From NCBI RefSeq assembly GCF_004358165.1, contig NZ_SMTG01000002.1:620001-684000 (forward strand): a DNA stretch of 64,000 bases, in the 5' to 3' direction. The position numbers were made by a program, and so were the translations under genes. Shown one piece after another: positions 8,970-17,203 of this stretch (its first letter is position 1; each line of letters starts with the position of its first letter). The notes below the pieces were generated by a model. That model did no database searches and was not told the origin of the DNA. It saw only the letters and a list, made by a program, of their open reading frames with translations. This stretch comes from Luteimonas terrae. Its GTDB lineage: Bacteria > Pseudomonadota > Gammaproteobacteria > Xanthomonadales > Xanthomonadaceae.

Positions 8970-9845
8970 ATGAAGCTGCAGCTGTCCCTCGAATGGTTCC
9001 TCAATCCCGACCATCTGCCGCTGATCGCCGGCATCGAGCTGGGCTGGTATCGCGAGGCGGGGCTGGAGCTCGAACTGCTGGTGCCCGACGACCACTACGA
9101 CGGGCTGGCCACCACGGTCAGCGGCGACATCGCGTTCGCCTGCAACGAGCCGCTGCACATGATCGATGCCGACCGTCCCGGCCTGAAGGCACTGGGCTGC
9201 TTCTTCGAGACCGACGGCGGCATCCTGCTGCAGCGTGCGGCCGGTGCGCGTCTGCTGGCGGGCGGCACGGTGCGGCTGGCATCGCCGGTCGCCGGCGGCG
9301 TGACGGATGCGATCGCGGTCGAGATCCTGTCGCGCTGGTGCAGGCAACAGGGCGCGGCCTTTGATCCGGCGCAGGTCGTGATCGAAAGTGCCGGCTTCGA
9401 GCATCTGGCCAATCTGCGCGCGGGTTTCGACGGCGCCTGGCTGTGCTTCGCCAACTTCGAAGGCGTCGAGGCGAGACTCGCGGGCATGGACGCGCATTTC
9501 ATCGCCACCCAGGACGTGGGTCTGCACAACTTCTCGGCGCTGGAACTGTTCACCTCCCAGGTATTCCTCGACCGGCACCGCGACGTGGTCGACACCGTGG
9601 TGCGTCTGATCGGGCAGGGCGCCCAGCTGTGCCGTGACGATCCCGCCCAGGCGGCAAAGCTCTGGTACGGCTACAGCAACACGCAGCCCGACGCGCTGAT
9701 GGACGCGATCCTCGCCGACACCTGTCCGCGCCTGGTCGGCCCGGTGCAGCGCGATGCCGAGCGCTGGCGCGGCATGTGGGCGCAGTTCGACGCGCTGGGT
9801 CTGAGCCAGGTGGACCGCGCGGGCTACGACGCGCTGTACGCCTGA
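8970..9845 (+). CDS. NMT1/THI5-like substrate-binding-fold protein without signal peptide
   Basis: The product has 291 residues. GAAAGG precedes ATG 8970. The opening LQLSLEWFLNPDHLPLIAGIELGWYREAGLELELL is the NMT1/THI5-like signature of pyrimidine-precursor binding proteins (ThiY type). There is no signal peptide or lipobox, so it appears cytosolic, and no ABC permease or ATPase is adjacent. The fungal THI5 Cys-rich motif is absent. It is followed after 6 bp by the hydroxyacid dehydrogenase gene, implying one operon. Binding of a thiamine-pyrimidine-like ligand is an inference from the family. Confidence 0.8.
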   Translation: MKLQLSLEWFLNPDHLPLIAGIELGWYREAGLELELLVPDDHYDGLATTVSGDIAFACNEPLHMIDADRPGLKALGCFFETDGGILLQRAAGARLLAGGTVRLASPVAGGVTDAIAVEILSRWCRQQGAAFDPAQVVIESAGFEHLANLRAGFDGAWLCFANFEGVEARLAGMDAHFIATQDVGLHNFSALELFTSQVFLDRHRDVVDTVVRLIGQGAQLCRDDPAQAAKLWYGYSNTQPDALMDAILADTCPRLVGPVQRDAERWRGMWAQFDALGLSQVDRAGYDALYA

Positions 9846-9851
9846 CACGCC

Positions 9852-10808
9852 ATGCGGATCGCGATCCTCGACGACTACCAGAACCTCGTCCGCGGCCTCG
9901 ACTGCTTCGCGCTGCTCGACGGCCACGACGTCACCGTGTTCGACCGGCCGATGACGGGCGACGCGCTCGCGGACGCACTGGCCGACTTCGATGCGCTGGT
10001 GCTGATCCGCGAGCGCACGCGCCTCGACGAAGCGCTGCTGGCACGGCTGCCGGCGCTGGATGTGATCTCGCAGACCGGCAAGGCCGGTGCGCATCTGGAT
10101 GTCGCTGCGGCCAAAGCGCGCGGCATCGCGGTGCTCGAAGGCGAGGGCGATCCCGTCGCCCCTGCCGAGCTGACCTGGGCGCTGATGATGGCGGCCTATC
10201 GCCGCATTCCGCAGTACGTGTCGCGATTGCAGTCCGGCGTCTGGCAGTCGGATGCGGTGCAGGGCGGCCCCGAGTCGATCGGGCGTGCCCTGCACGGCGA
10301 TGTGCTCGGCATCTGGGGCTATGGCCGCATCGGACGACGCGTGGCCGGATACGGCAAGGCCTTCGGCATGCAGGTGCTGGTCTGGGGCAGCGAGGCCGGC
10401 CGCCAGCGTGCAGCGGTCGATGGCTGCCTCGTCGCGGACTCGCAGGCGGCATTCTTCGAACAGGCGGATGTGATCTCGCTGCATCTGCGCCTGCACGAGG
10501 CCACGCAGGGCATTGTCGGCGTCGATGACCTGGCGCGGATGAAGCCGACCGCGCTGCTGGTCAACACCAGCCGCGCCGGGCTGATCGAAACCGGCGCGAT
10601 CGAGCAGGCGCTCGAACTGGGCCGGCCAGGCCAGTTCGCGCTCGACGTGTTCGAGCACGAACCGCTGCCGGTGGATTCGCCGCTGCTGCACCATCCGCGC
10701 GTACTCGCCACACCGCACCTGGGCTATGTCGAGCGCCAGAGCTACGAGCTGTACTTCGGCAGCGCGTTCCGCAACCTGCTGGCGTGGGCGGCAACGGCGC
10801 GTTCCTGA
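9852..10808 (+). CDS. D-isomer-specific 2-hydroxyacid dehydrogenase
   Basis: The product has 318 residues, starting 6 bp after the NMT1-like gene. The N-terminal flavodoxin-like half (MRIAILDDYQN) is followed by the NAD-binding domain with GIWGYGRIG. The catalytic set is visible: Arg in LLVNTSRAGL, Glu in DVFEHEPLP and His in ATPHLGY. It resembles the SerA/GhrA-like family, which reduces 2-keto acids with NAD(P)H. The DDYQN opening is shared with a subgroup often found beside NMT1-like genes, but the actual substrate is unknown. It is cytosolic. Confidence 0.9.
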   Translation: MRIAILDDYQNLVRGLDCFALLDGHDVTVFDRPMTGDALADALADFDALVLIRERTRLDEALLARLPALDVISQTGKAGAHLDVAAAKARGIAVLEGEGDPVAPAELTWALMMAAYRRIPQYVSRLQSGVWQSDAVQGGPESIGRALHGDVLGIWGYGRIGRRVAGYGKAFGMQVLVWGSEAGRQRAAVDGCLVADSQAAFFEQADVISLHLRLHEATQGIVGVDDLARMKPTALLVNTSRAGLIETGAIEQALELGRPGQFALDVFEHEPLPVDSPLLHHPRVLATPHLGYVERQSYELYFGSAFRNLLAWAATARS

Positions 10809-10889
10809 GCCACGCACCCCGCCACGTCACACGCCGCGGACGCGGGTCGGCGGGACAATCGCGCACTCCCGACCTCCGCCGAGTCGCCC

Positions 10890-11447
10890 ATGCCGCTGCC
10901 CATCGCCCGTCTGCTGCTCGCGGCCGCCCTGTCCGCACCCGCCGTCGGCGCTGCCCAGACGCCCGCCTTGCCGAACACGCCGGTGCCTGCGGTGGACCTG
11001 CAGCGCTACGCCGGTACCTGGTACGAACAGGCGCATCTGCCCATGTTCTTCCAGCGCAAGTGCGTGGCCGACACCACCGCGCATTACACGCCCAATCCCG
11101 ACGGGACCGTCGCGGTGCGCAACCGTTGCCGCACCCGGGACGGCACGTTCAACGAAGCCGACGGTGTCGCCCGCATGGTTGACGGCCGCAGTTCGACGCT
11201 GGAGGTGCGCTTCGCACCGCGCTGGCTGTCCTGGTTGCCGGCGGTCTGGGGCGACTACTGGGTGATCGCGCTCGACGACGACTACCGCTGGGCGATGGTC
11301 GGTTCGCCGACACGCAAATATCTGTGGATCCTCTCGCGCACACCGCAGCTCGATCCCGACGTGCGGACGCGCCTGGTCGAGCAGGCGCGCGCGATGGGCT
11401 ATCCGGTCGCCGAACTGGTGGACACGCCGCAACGCGCGCAGGACTGA
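10890..11447 (+). CDS. Secreted lipocalin family protein (Blc-like)
   Basis: The product has 185 residues. The signal peptide ends near VGAAQT with no lipobox Cys, so unlike E. coli Blc it would be soluble and periplasmic. YAGTWYEQAHLPMFFQRKC is the lipocalin motif 1 with its conserved Trp. WVIALDDDYRWAMVGSPTRKYLWILSR matches the bacterial lipocalin core strands. Members bind fatty acids or lysophospholipids and help maintain the envelope. The gene is convergent with the FAD monooxygenase gene, 4 bp apart. Confidence 0.92.
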   Translation: MPLPIARLLLAAALSAPAVGAAQTPALPNTPVPAVDLQRYAGTWYEQAHLPMFFQRKCVADTTAHYTPNPDGTVAVRNRCRTRDGTFNEADGVARMVDGRSSTLEVRFAPRWLSWLPAVWGDYWVIALDDDYRWAMVGSPTRKYLWILSRTPQLDPDVRTRLVEQARAMGYPVAELVDTPQRAQD

Positions 11448-11451
11448 GCGC

Positions 11452-12636
11452 TCAGTCGTAGCGGCCGATGTCCGGTGCTGCCAGGCTGCGGTTGGACAGT
11501 CTTGCGGTCAGTGAGCGCACCGGAGGTCGCGTCGCCAGCGCCAGCACGCCGTGCAGCAGATGCACGCCCAGACGGCTGTGCGGATTCATCAGGCGCGGCG
11601 CGATCTTCGGCACGCCCTGCGCCTGGTCGACCATCTTGCGCATCGCGGTCTCGTAGGCGGCGAACGCGGCCGTCGGTTCCGCATTGCGCGCCAGTTCGCC
11701 GGCCAGCACCCAGGCGCCGGTCACGGCCAGCGTCGCGCCGATGCCACCGAGCGGGGTCACGCACCAGGCCGCATCCCCCGTCAGCACGACGCGGCCCGCG
11801 TGCCAGCGCGACATGCGCACCTGGCGCAGCACGTCGAAATAGAAATCACCGGTCGTGTCCATGCCCTCGAGCACGCGCTGCGCCTGCCAGCCGGCATCGG
11901 CGAATCGCTCGTGCAGGTATTGCTTCTGTCGCTCGACCGGCCAGTCCTGCTCGCCCTCGGGCGGCTTCTGGATGCCGAGCATCGCGCGCGTCGTGCCGTG
12001 GCGGTCGGGGCGCAGCGAGATGCTGCGGCCTTCGGTGGTGTGGTACCAGCGCCACAACCGGTCGTCGTCCGGCGTGCGCGCGATGGTGAAATAGGCGAGC
12101 GTCATGTCCATCCAGCGCGGATCGTTCTCGCCGGGGAACACCATCTCGCGCGTCGCCGAGCCCACGCCTTCGGCGACGACCACCAGGTCGTAGCGTTCCG
12201 AAGTGCCGCTCTCGAAGCGCACATCGACGCCAGTGCCATCGTCTGCGAGCGCCTCGATGCGATCCCCGAAGCGGCAGGTCACGCGCTCGCGGGCCGCATC
12301 GAACAGCAGGCGTGCGAGATCGCCGCGCAGGATCTCCATCTCGGCCGTCGGCCCGTCGCCTTCGACATCGTCGGTGCGGATCTCCGCCACCGCCTCGCCG
12401 TCCGCATCGATCCAGGCCGTGCCTTCCTCGCCGGTGCCCTGGTCGAGCGCGGCCTGTTCCAGGCCCATCCGGCGCAACACGTCGCGGCCGACGTCGCGTA
12501 CGTCGATGTTCTGGCCGCCGTCGCGAAAGTCCGGCGCCTGTTCGACCAGCGTGACGTCGTGACCGGCGCGCGCAAGCGCCCACGCGGCGGTGTTGCCGGC
12601 GACACTGGCGCCGCTGATGAGGATGCGTCGCGACAT
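11452..12636 (-). CDS. FAD-dependent monooxygenase (PHBH fold)
   Basis: The product has 394 residues from ATG at 12636, with GGAAG upstream. The dinucleotide motif ISGASVAGNTAAWALARAGH opens the chain; it is a GxxxxG variant of GxGxxG. The second FAD motif VVLTGDAAWCVTPLGGIGATLA is near residue 275. These mark a group A flavin monooxygenase like TetX or p-hydroxybenzoate hydroxylase. It should hydroxylate a small, possibly aromatic, substrate with NAD(P)H. No regulator or pathway gene is adjacent, so the substrate is open. Confidence 0.9.
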   Translation of the reverse strand: MSRRILISGASVAGNTAAWALARAGHDVTLVEQAPDFRDGGQNIDVRDVGRDVLRRMGLEQAALDQGTGEEGTAWIDADGEAVAEIRTDDVEGDGPTAEMEILRGDLARLLFDAARERVTCRFGDRIEALADDGTGVDVRFESGTSERYDLVVVAEGVGSATREMVFPGENDPRWMDMTLAYFTIARTPDDDRLWRWYHTTEGRSISLRPDRHGTTRAMLGIQKPPEGEQDWPVERQKQYLHERFADAGWQAQRVLEGMDTTGDFYFDVLRQVRMSRWHAGRVVLTGDAAWCVTPLGGIGATLAVTGAWVLAGELARNAEPTAAFAAYETAMRKMVDQAQGVPKIAPRLMNPHSRLGVHLLHGVLALATRPPVRSLTARLSNRSLAAPDIGRYD

Positions 12637-12777
12637 CGGCAGGCTTCCGGAAAATGGGGGCGGGGACGGCGCGCCGAGCATCCCGCGCGCCCGCGCACGG
12701 GCATGTGATCGGCCGCAGCCGGAAGGTGCCGTTGGCCTTCACATGGCCCGGGTGGCGACCTCGCCAGAGTGCCGCCC

Positions 12778-13365
12778 ATGACGCGACTCATCGAACGCAT
12801 CTTCACCCTCGGCTACCTCGCCGTGATCGCCCTGTTCCTGCTGGCCGGCGTGGGCCTGATCGGCCTGGCCGGGGCCGAACTCTGGGAAGGCTTGGCGCCA
12901 TCGACGTCGGTCGACGTCCGTGCGCGCTTCGATTCGGTGCTCGATGCGATCGGCATCATGACCATCGCGCTGGTGTCGATCGAACTGGCGCAGACGGTGT
13001 TCGAGGAAGAGGTGCGCCGCGAGGTCAAGATCAGCGGGCCCACACGCGTGCGACGCTTCCTGTCGCGCTTCATGGTGGTGCTGGTGGTGGCGCTGTCGAT
13101 CGAGACCCTGGTCGCGGTGTTCCGCCTGCTGCACGAGGCGCCCGAGCAGTTGCCCTATGCCGCCGCGATCGGCGGCACGGCGGCGCTGCTGCTGGTGGGC
13201 TGGGGCACGTTCCTGCGACTCAACCGCAGCGTCGAGGAGCTCGAGCCCGAAGCGATGGCGGCGGCCAAGGACGAAGACGGCGAGGTCGAGGCCGAGAAGG
13301 ACGATGCGCCGGCCGCGTCGAAGCCGCGCCGCAAGCGCACGACCCGGGCACCCGCGGCGGGCTGA
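12778..13365 (+). CDS. Four-span membrane protein with charged tail
   Basis: The product has 195 residues from ATG 12778; a GTG at 12769 would add three residues and there is no clear ribosome site for either. Hydrophobic spans lie at about 9-34, 52-75, 95-118 and 130-150. The C-terminal 45 residues are acidic then basic (EELEPEAMAAAKDEDGEVEAEKDD, then KPRRKRTT). I recognise no named family. It converges on the SPFH operon with 11 bp between stops. Confidence 0.75.
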   Translation: MTRLIERIFTLGYLAVIALFLLAGVGLIGLAGAELWEGLAPSTSVDVRARFDSVLDAIGIMTIALVSIELAQTVFEEEVRREVKISGPTRVRRFLSRFMVVLVVALSIETLVAVFRLLHEAPEQLPYAAAIGGTAALLLVGWGTFLRLNRSVEELEPEAMAAAKDEDGEVEAEKDDAPAASKPRRKRTTRAPAAG

Positions 13366-13376
13366 GGCCCGGCCGC

Positions 13377-13667
13377 TCAGGCTCCGCCGGACTCCGCGTC
13401 CGGAGACGTGTCACTCGAGCGCTGTACGCGCTGCACGCGCTGCCGGTACGCGCCGCCGTTCTCGCCGCGGATGCGCGACTGCGTGGTGCCGTTGTTCGTA
13501 CCGACCTTCGCGTCGTCGCCCGTGATCGGCTGCGCCTCGACCGTGGTTTCGCGCTCGAAGCCGTGCGACTTGTCGGTATTGCGGTAGTACCGGTAGAGGC
13601 CCCAGTACACCGCGGTCGCGCTGGCCGGGCCGGCCAGCAGCAGCCAGAGTCCGCTCTCGTCGCTCAT
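13377..13667 (-). CDS. Small membrane protein, third gene of the SPFH operon
   Basis: The product has 96 residues; its ATG overlaps the TGA of the zinc-ribbon gene (ATGA). One hydrophobic segment lies at about residues 5-24 (GLWLLLAGPASATAVYWGLY), followed by a polar tail with QRVQRVQRSS near the end. Translational coupling ties it to the zinc-ribbon gene. I infer that it is the membrane partner of the module. No enzymatic motif is present. Confidence 0.75.
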   Translation of the reverse strand: MSDESGLWLLLAGPASATAVYWGLYRYYRNTDKSHGFERETTVEAQPITGDDAKVGTNNGTTQSRIRGENGGAYRQRVQRVQRSSDTSPDAESGGA

Positions 13668-14989
13668 GACATCCCCACCAGGATCGCGATTGCGATCGCT
13701 TCGACGACCGTGCCCACGCTGAGCGCGGTCAGCAGCAGCTTCCACTGCTGCACGGGCACGCTGCCCATGGTTTCGCCGGTGCGGCCGTTGACCGCGATGT
13801 AGTGCAGCATGCCGCCGTTGCGGCCGGGCTGGTGATACGAATAGAGCCAGACCGGCAGGTACATCGACACCCAGCGCGTGCCGTGCACGTCCAGCGCTTC
13901 GGCTTCCCAGCGCACGCCGCGGGTATAGCGCCGCGTGGAGCCCTCGACCTGCGCGCGGGCGATGGACAGCAACTGGTCTTCCAGCCGCGGCCGCAGGGCC
14001 TCGACGTTGGTGTTGCGCTTCTCGGAGGTGAAGCCGTTGAGATAGGACGCGTTCCAGCGCACCGCGTTCTTGGTGTCGAAGGGCAGGATGGTGTTGATGA
14101 TGTTGTTGGTGTTGACATTGACGTCGAGATTCCCGCGCTCGCTCGACGATTCCAGCGGCAGGTCGTCGACGGTGAAGTCGACATGCCGTTCGATGCGATA
14201 CACGTCGGCGTCGTAGTAGGTCTTCTTGTCGTTGCCGGTGCCGCGCGTGTACTCGCGCGTCTTGATCTCGCCGGTACCGGCGACCGATGCGCTCGCGTTG
14301 CCGTCGACGATCATGTAGGGCAGGTAGACCCCGACCACGTTCTCGGGCGTGAACTCGTCCTTGAACGCCTTGAGCGCAAGCAGCTTGCGCTTGTCGACGA
14401 ACTGGCGGATGCGCGCGACGGCGTCGTCCTTGCGGATGTGGAAGGGCAGCACCGCATCGGGCACGGCGCCGTTGGGCACCTGCTCGTTGACGCCGAACAC
14501 GTGCCGGCACCAGTGGCAGCGCGCGGTCATCGTGCTCTCGGTGTTGACGGTGACCTCGGCGCCACAGCCGCTGCACTTGAAGCTCATCAGCGTGGCGGCG
14601 TCGGCATCGATGTCCTGCGCGCCGGAGGCCATGACGGTGCCGCGCAGACCGGCGATGCCGTCGCCGAAGCCGAACAGTTCCTCGACGCGCTCGCCGTGCC
14701 ATTCGTGGCGACAGTACTCGCAGACCAGCAGGTCGGTGCCCAGGCGCGGGCGGATGTCGCTGGACCCGCATCTGGGGCAGCGGTTGAGGCCGCTTTTGAG
14801 TTCGGCGGCGCCGGTGTCGATGGCCGCGGGATCTGGCGCCTCGAGTTCGGCGCGGATCGCATCGGGCATCTCCGCCGGATCCAGCGTGGACATGCCCGGC
14901 AGCGGCGGCACGTCGCGCGGCGAACCGGGGCCTTCGATGGGCTGGCCCGGCAACGGCGGCAGGGGCGGCGGCGTTTTCGTGTCGGACAT
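13664..14989 (-). CDS. Double zinc-ribbon protein with C-terminal membrane segment (YdjG-like)
   Basis: The product has 441 residues. A Pro-rich start (TPPPLPPLPGQP) is followed by zinc ribbon 1 (CPRCG...CEYC, about residues 71-92) and zinc ribbon 2 (CSGCG...CHWC, about 139-161). A long conserved region with VVGVYLPYMIVDG and PVWLYSYHQPGRNGG leads to a terminal hydrophobic segment (LLLTALSVGTVVEAIAIAILVG). Databases often label such proteins TFIIB-type zinc ribbon proteins, but there is no transcription-factor domain here. It sits 20 bp behind the SPFH gene. The likely role is as part of a membrane-associated complex. Confidence 0.8.
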   Translation of the reverse strand: MSDTKTPPPLPPLPGQPIEGPGSPRDVPPLPGMSTLDPAEMPDAIRAELEAPDPAAIDTGAAELKSGLNRCPRCGSSDIRPRLGTDLLVCEYCRHEWHGERVEELFGFGDGIAGLRGTVMASGAQDIDADAATLMSFKCSGCGAEVTVNTESTMTARCHWCRHVFGVNEQVPNGAVPDAVLPFHIRKDDAVARIRQFVDKRKLLALKAFKDEFTPENVVGVYLPYMIVDGNASASVAGTGEIKTREYTRGTGNDKKTYYDADVYRIERHVDFTVDDLPLESSSERGNLDVNVNTNNIINTILPFDTKNAVRWNASYLNGFTSEKRNTNVEALRPRLEDQLLSIARAQVEGSTRRYTRGVRWEAEALDVHGTRWVSMYLPVWLYSYHQPGRNGGMLHYIAVNGRTGETMGSVPVQQWKLLLTALSVGTVVEAIAIAILVGMS

Positions 14990-15009
14990 GGGCTCCGGGC
15001 GCCTTCGGC

Positions 15010-16170
15010 TCAGAGACCCAGTGCCTTCGCCTTGAGCGCGTCGTAGTCGGCCTGGGTGATCAGGCCGAGGTCGAGCATCTCCTTGGCCTTCGTCAGCTTC
15101 GCGACCGGATCATCCGCCGCGGGCGCTGCAGGTGCGGCGGGCGTCGCCGGCTGCTGCAGGCTGCCGAGGCCTCCGGCCATGCCCGAGGCCATGCCCAGAC
15201 CGACGAGCCCGGCCGCGCCGCCGTGCTCACCGGCCGACTGCATGCCCTGCGCCACGCTGGCCTGCAGGTTGGAATTGCCGCGCGAACCCGCCAGCGCATC
15301 GGCGCGCTGCACCGTCTTGAGCAGTTCGCGGGTGTTGGCGTCGTACTCGATCGAGACGATGGCGGTCTTGACGATGGCCAGGCCGCGATCCGACTTCCAC
15401 TGGTAACCCTGTTCGACCGCAGCCGACAGGCTCTGCGCGAAGCCCAGCGAATCCTGCTGGATCTTGGTGATGCGATTGCCCTTGGACGGATCGTTCGTGT
15501 ACAGGCTGAAAGCCGGCGCGAGCGAACCGACGACCTCGTTGAACAACTGGCTTGCGGCCGCGTTGTCGATGTCGGTGAAGTCGAACACCTGGCCGGGCGC
15601 GAGATAGCTGGCCGGCACGAAGTTCTTCACGAACAGGATCGGGTCGACGATCTTCAGCGTGTAGCTGCCGCGCGTCAGCGCACCGACCTGGGTGCCGAGG
15701 AAGCCGTCGTCCCAGTAGATCTCCGACTGCGTGCCGAAGCGGTTGTCCGGCAGTTCCTTGAGCGACACGAAGAACGCCATCTGTTGCGCGCCGGGCTGGC
15801 CGCCGAACTTGAAGCGTTCCCACGACTGCTTGATCAGCGGCGAGACGATGCCGTCGCCGGCGAAGATCGACTGCGAATTGACGTCGTCGGAGCGCCACTC
15901 GTAACCGCCGGGTTCGGCGACGAAGGCGGTGATCGCGCCGTCCTGCATCAGCAGCAGGCCGTAGCCTTCGGGCACGACGATCTTCGAGCCGTTGCTGATG
16001 ATGTTCGTCGAGCCGCGCGTATTGGAACCGCGACCGGCATTGGTGCCCTGCGGGACGGCTGCGAACAGCGCGGCGGTCGACGGCAGGCCGGCCGGCACGG
16101 TGAGGAAGTCCTTCCACTGGTCGGCCAACGCGCCGCCGACCGCACCCGAAACCGCCTGGATCAGACCCAT
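15010..16170 (-). CDS. SPFH-domain protein with C-terminal SHOCT domain (YdjI-like)
   Basis: The product has 386 residues. ATG 16170 is preferred over ATG 16176 because AAGG is 8 nt upstream of it. VPEGYGLLLMQDGAITAFVAEPGGYEW opens the SPFH-like region, also called the virion-core-protein-like family. The SPFH core runs to about 300. A Gly/Ala/Met-rich linker then leads to a SHOCT module (DPVAKLTKAKEMLDLGLITQADYDALKAKAL). It is first in an operon with the zinc-ribbon and small membrane genes. In Bacillus subtilis the related YdjI works with PspA at the membrane; no pspA is present here. Confidence 0.85.
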   Translation of the reverse strand: MGLIQAVSGAVGGALADQWKDFLTVPAGLPSTAALFAAVPQGTNAGRGSNTRGSTNIISNGSKIVVPEGYGLLLMQDGAITAFVAEPGGYEWRSDDVNSQSIFAGDGIVSPLIKQSWERFKFGGQPGAQQMAFFVSLKELPDNRFGTQSEIYWDDGFLGTQVGALTRGSYTLKIVDPILFVKNFVPASYLAPGQVFDFTDIDNAAASQLFNEVVGSLAPAFSLYTNDPSKGNRITKIQQDSLGFAQSLSAAVEQGYQWKSDRGLAIVKTAIVSIEYDANTRELLKTVQRADALAGSRGNSNLQASVAQGMQSAGEHGGAAGLVGLGMASGMAGGLGSLQQPATPAAPAAPAADDPVAKLTKAKEMLDLGLITQADYDALKAKALGL

Positions 16171-16284
16171 GTGCATGCCCTTCGATACGGGCCGGGCAGG
16201 GTGCCCGGCGAAGCGCCGACTATAGCGCCGTGGCCGGTGGGGAAACGTTGCAGTTTCGTTGGTCAAACGCGCTTCCGTCGTGCT

Positions 16285-16438
16285 CCTTCCCCCGCTTGCG
16301 GGGGAAGGCTGGGATGGGGGGCAAAGCTTCGATTCTCCTGAGAACGGACTCGCGCGCGTAGACGAACTCGCTCGAGTTCTATCCGGCGCGATCCGACGGC
16401 TCGCCTCCACCCAACCCTCCCCCGCGAGCGGGGGAGGG
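16285..16438. repeat. Inverted pair of GC-rich palindromes (REPIN-like)
   Basis: Two palindromes with 11-bp arms of the type CCYTCCCCCGC / GCGGGGGARGG lie at 16285-16308 and 16415-16438. The first is followed by CTGGGATGGGGG and the second is preceded by the related sequence CCTCCACCCAA in the opposite sense. The two are therefore inverted copies about 106 bp apart. A third single copy lies at 34777. This is the layout of REPIN-type short mobile repeats. Confidence 0.75.
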
Positions 16439-16577
16439 CTAGATGCTGCGAGCTTCCGGACAATGGAAAAAGCTCCGCTCGTGCGGGGCTTCCGGTCAGC
16501 ACGTGCATCGGCACATCCCGCACGACTGCAGTGATCAACTTGCCGGCAGATCGCACTGCATCTTCGCGTCGACGTGA

Positions 16578-16830
16578 GGGCTTGGGCACGTCAGGGTTCT
16601 CGCTGGTGCGCTCGAAGACGACCTCGAACGAGTCGGGCTTCGGCGTGCCCTTGCGCTCGGTGCAGGCGGCGTTGAGCTTGTCCTTGACCGCCTGGATGCC
16701 GGCGTCGCAGGCACGCCTCGGCGATCCCGCGCGAGGCGCGCGCCCCGTTCGCGGTGTCGAACCTGTCACGAAACGGCGCACGCGCCCGCCTGTCGCGTGC
16801 GACGGCACTGTTCTTTAACACCGTCGACAT
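16578..16830 (-). pseudogene. Possible decayed gene fragment
   Basis: Within the 700-bp gap between the SPFH gene and the gene at 16878, one minus frame reads CDAGIQAVKDKLNAACTERK followed by a stretch ending VVFERTSENPDV. It has balanced composition unlike the surrounding shadow frames. A neighbouring frame reads MSTVLKNSAVARDRRARAPF and reaches GIAEAC just upstream, so a frameshift near 16709 would join them. The reading then runs into the repeat pair with no proper end. I cannot name the ancestral protein. Confidence 0.3.
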
Positions 16831-16877
16831 GGCCGGCTGGAATGGTGGGCCCTCCTTCCAGTGATGCGGAGTTGACG

Positions 16878-17153
16878 ATGAAACAGCGACTCATCTGCGG
16901 CGTGGTGCTGCTGGGCATGCTCGGTGCGAGCGGCGCCGCGCTTGCGGCGCGACACCATTACGACGTGATCGGCGAGTCCTACGGGCGTTCGGTCGAAGAA
17001 GCGATCGACAACGCCTGGCGCGACGCGGACGAGCAGTGCTACCGCAACTGGGGACGCTCGGACCAGGACATCACCGTGCTCGAAACGGGCGTGGACCCGT
17101 CGACCGGCTATTTCACCGCGCGCGTGTCCCTGGGGTGCACCGTCGACGATTGA
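16878..17153 (+). CDS. Small secreted hypothetical protein
   Basis: The product has 91 residues from ATG 16878, with GGAG about 7 nt upstream. The signal peptide ends ASGAALAARHH. The mature part of about 65 residues contains two Cys, in DEQCYRNWG and SLGCTVDD, that could form a disulfide. The motif SYGRSVEEAIDNAWRDADEQCY suggests a small periplasmic alpha/beta domain. No family is recognised. Confidence 0.75.
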   Translation: MKQRLICGVVLLGMLGASGAALAARHHYDVIGESYGRSVEEAIDNAWRDADEQCYRNWGRSDQDITVLETGVDPSTGYFTARVSLGCTVDD

Positions 17154-17203
17154 AGCCACGCGCCACCCGGCCGGTGCCGCGAGTGCGCGGCATCGGCCCG
17201 CGA

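Noticed and set aside
6657..10817. 1386-codon open frame on the minus strand
   Set aside because: It runs antisense to well-supported genes (S9A peptidase end, AlkZ, NMT1-like, dehydrogenase), is His/Arg/Gln-rich and shows no domain; a GC-bias shadow.
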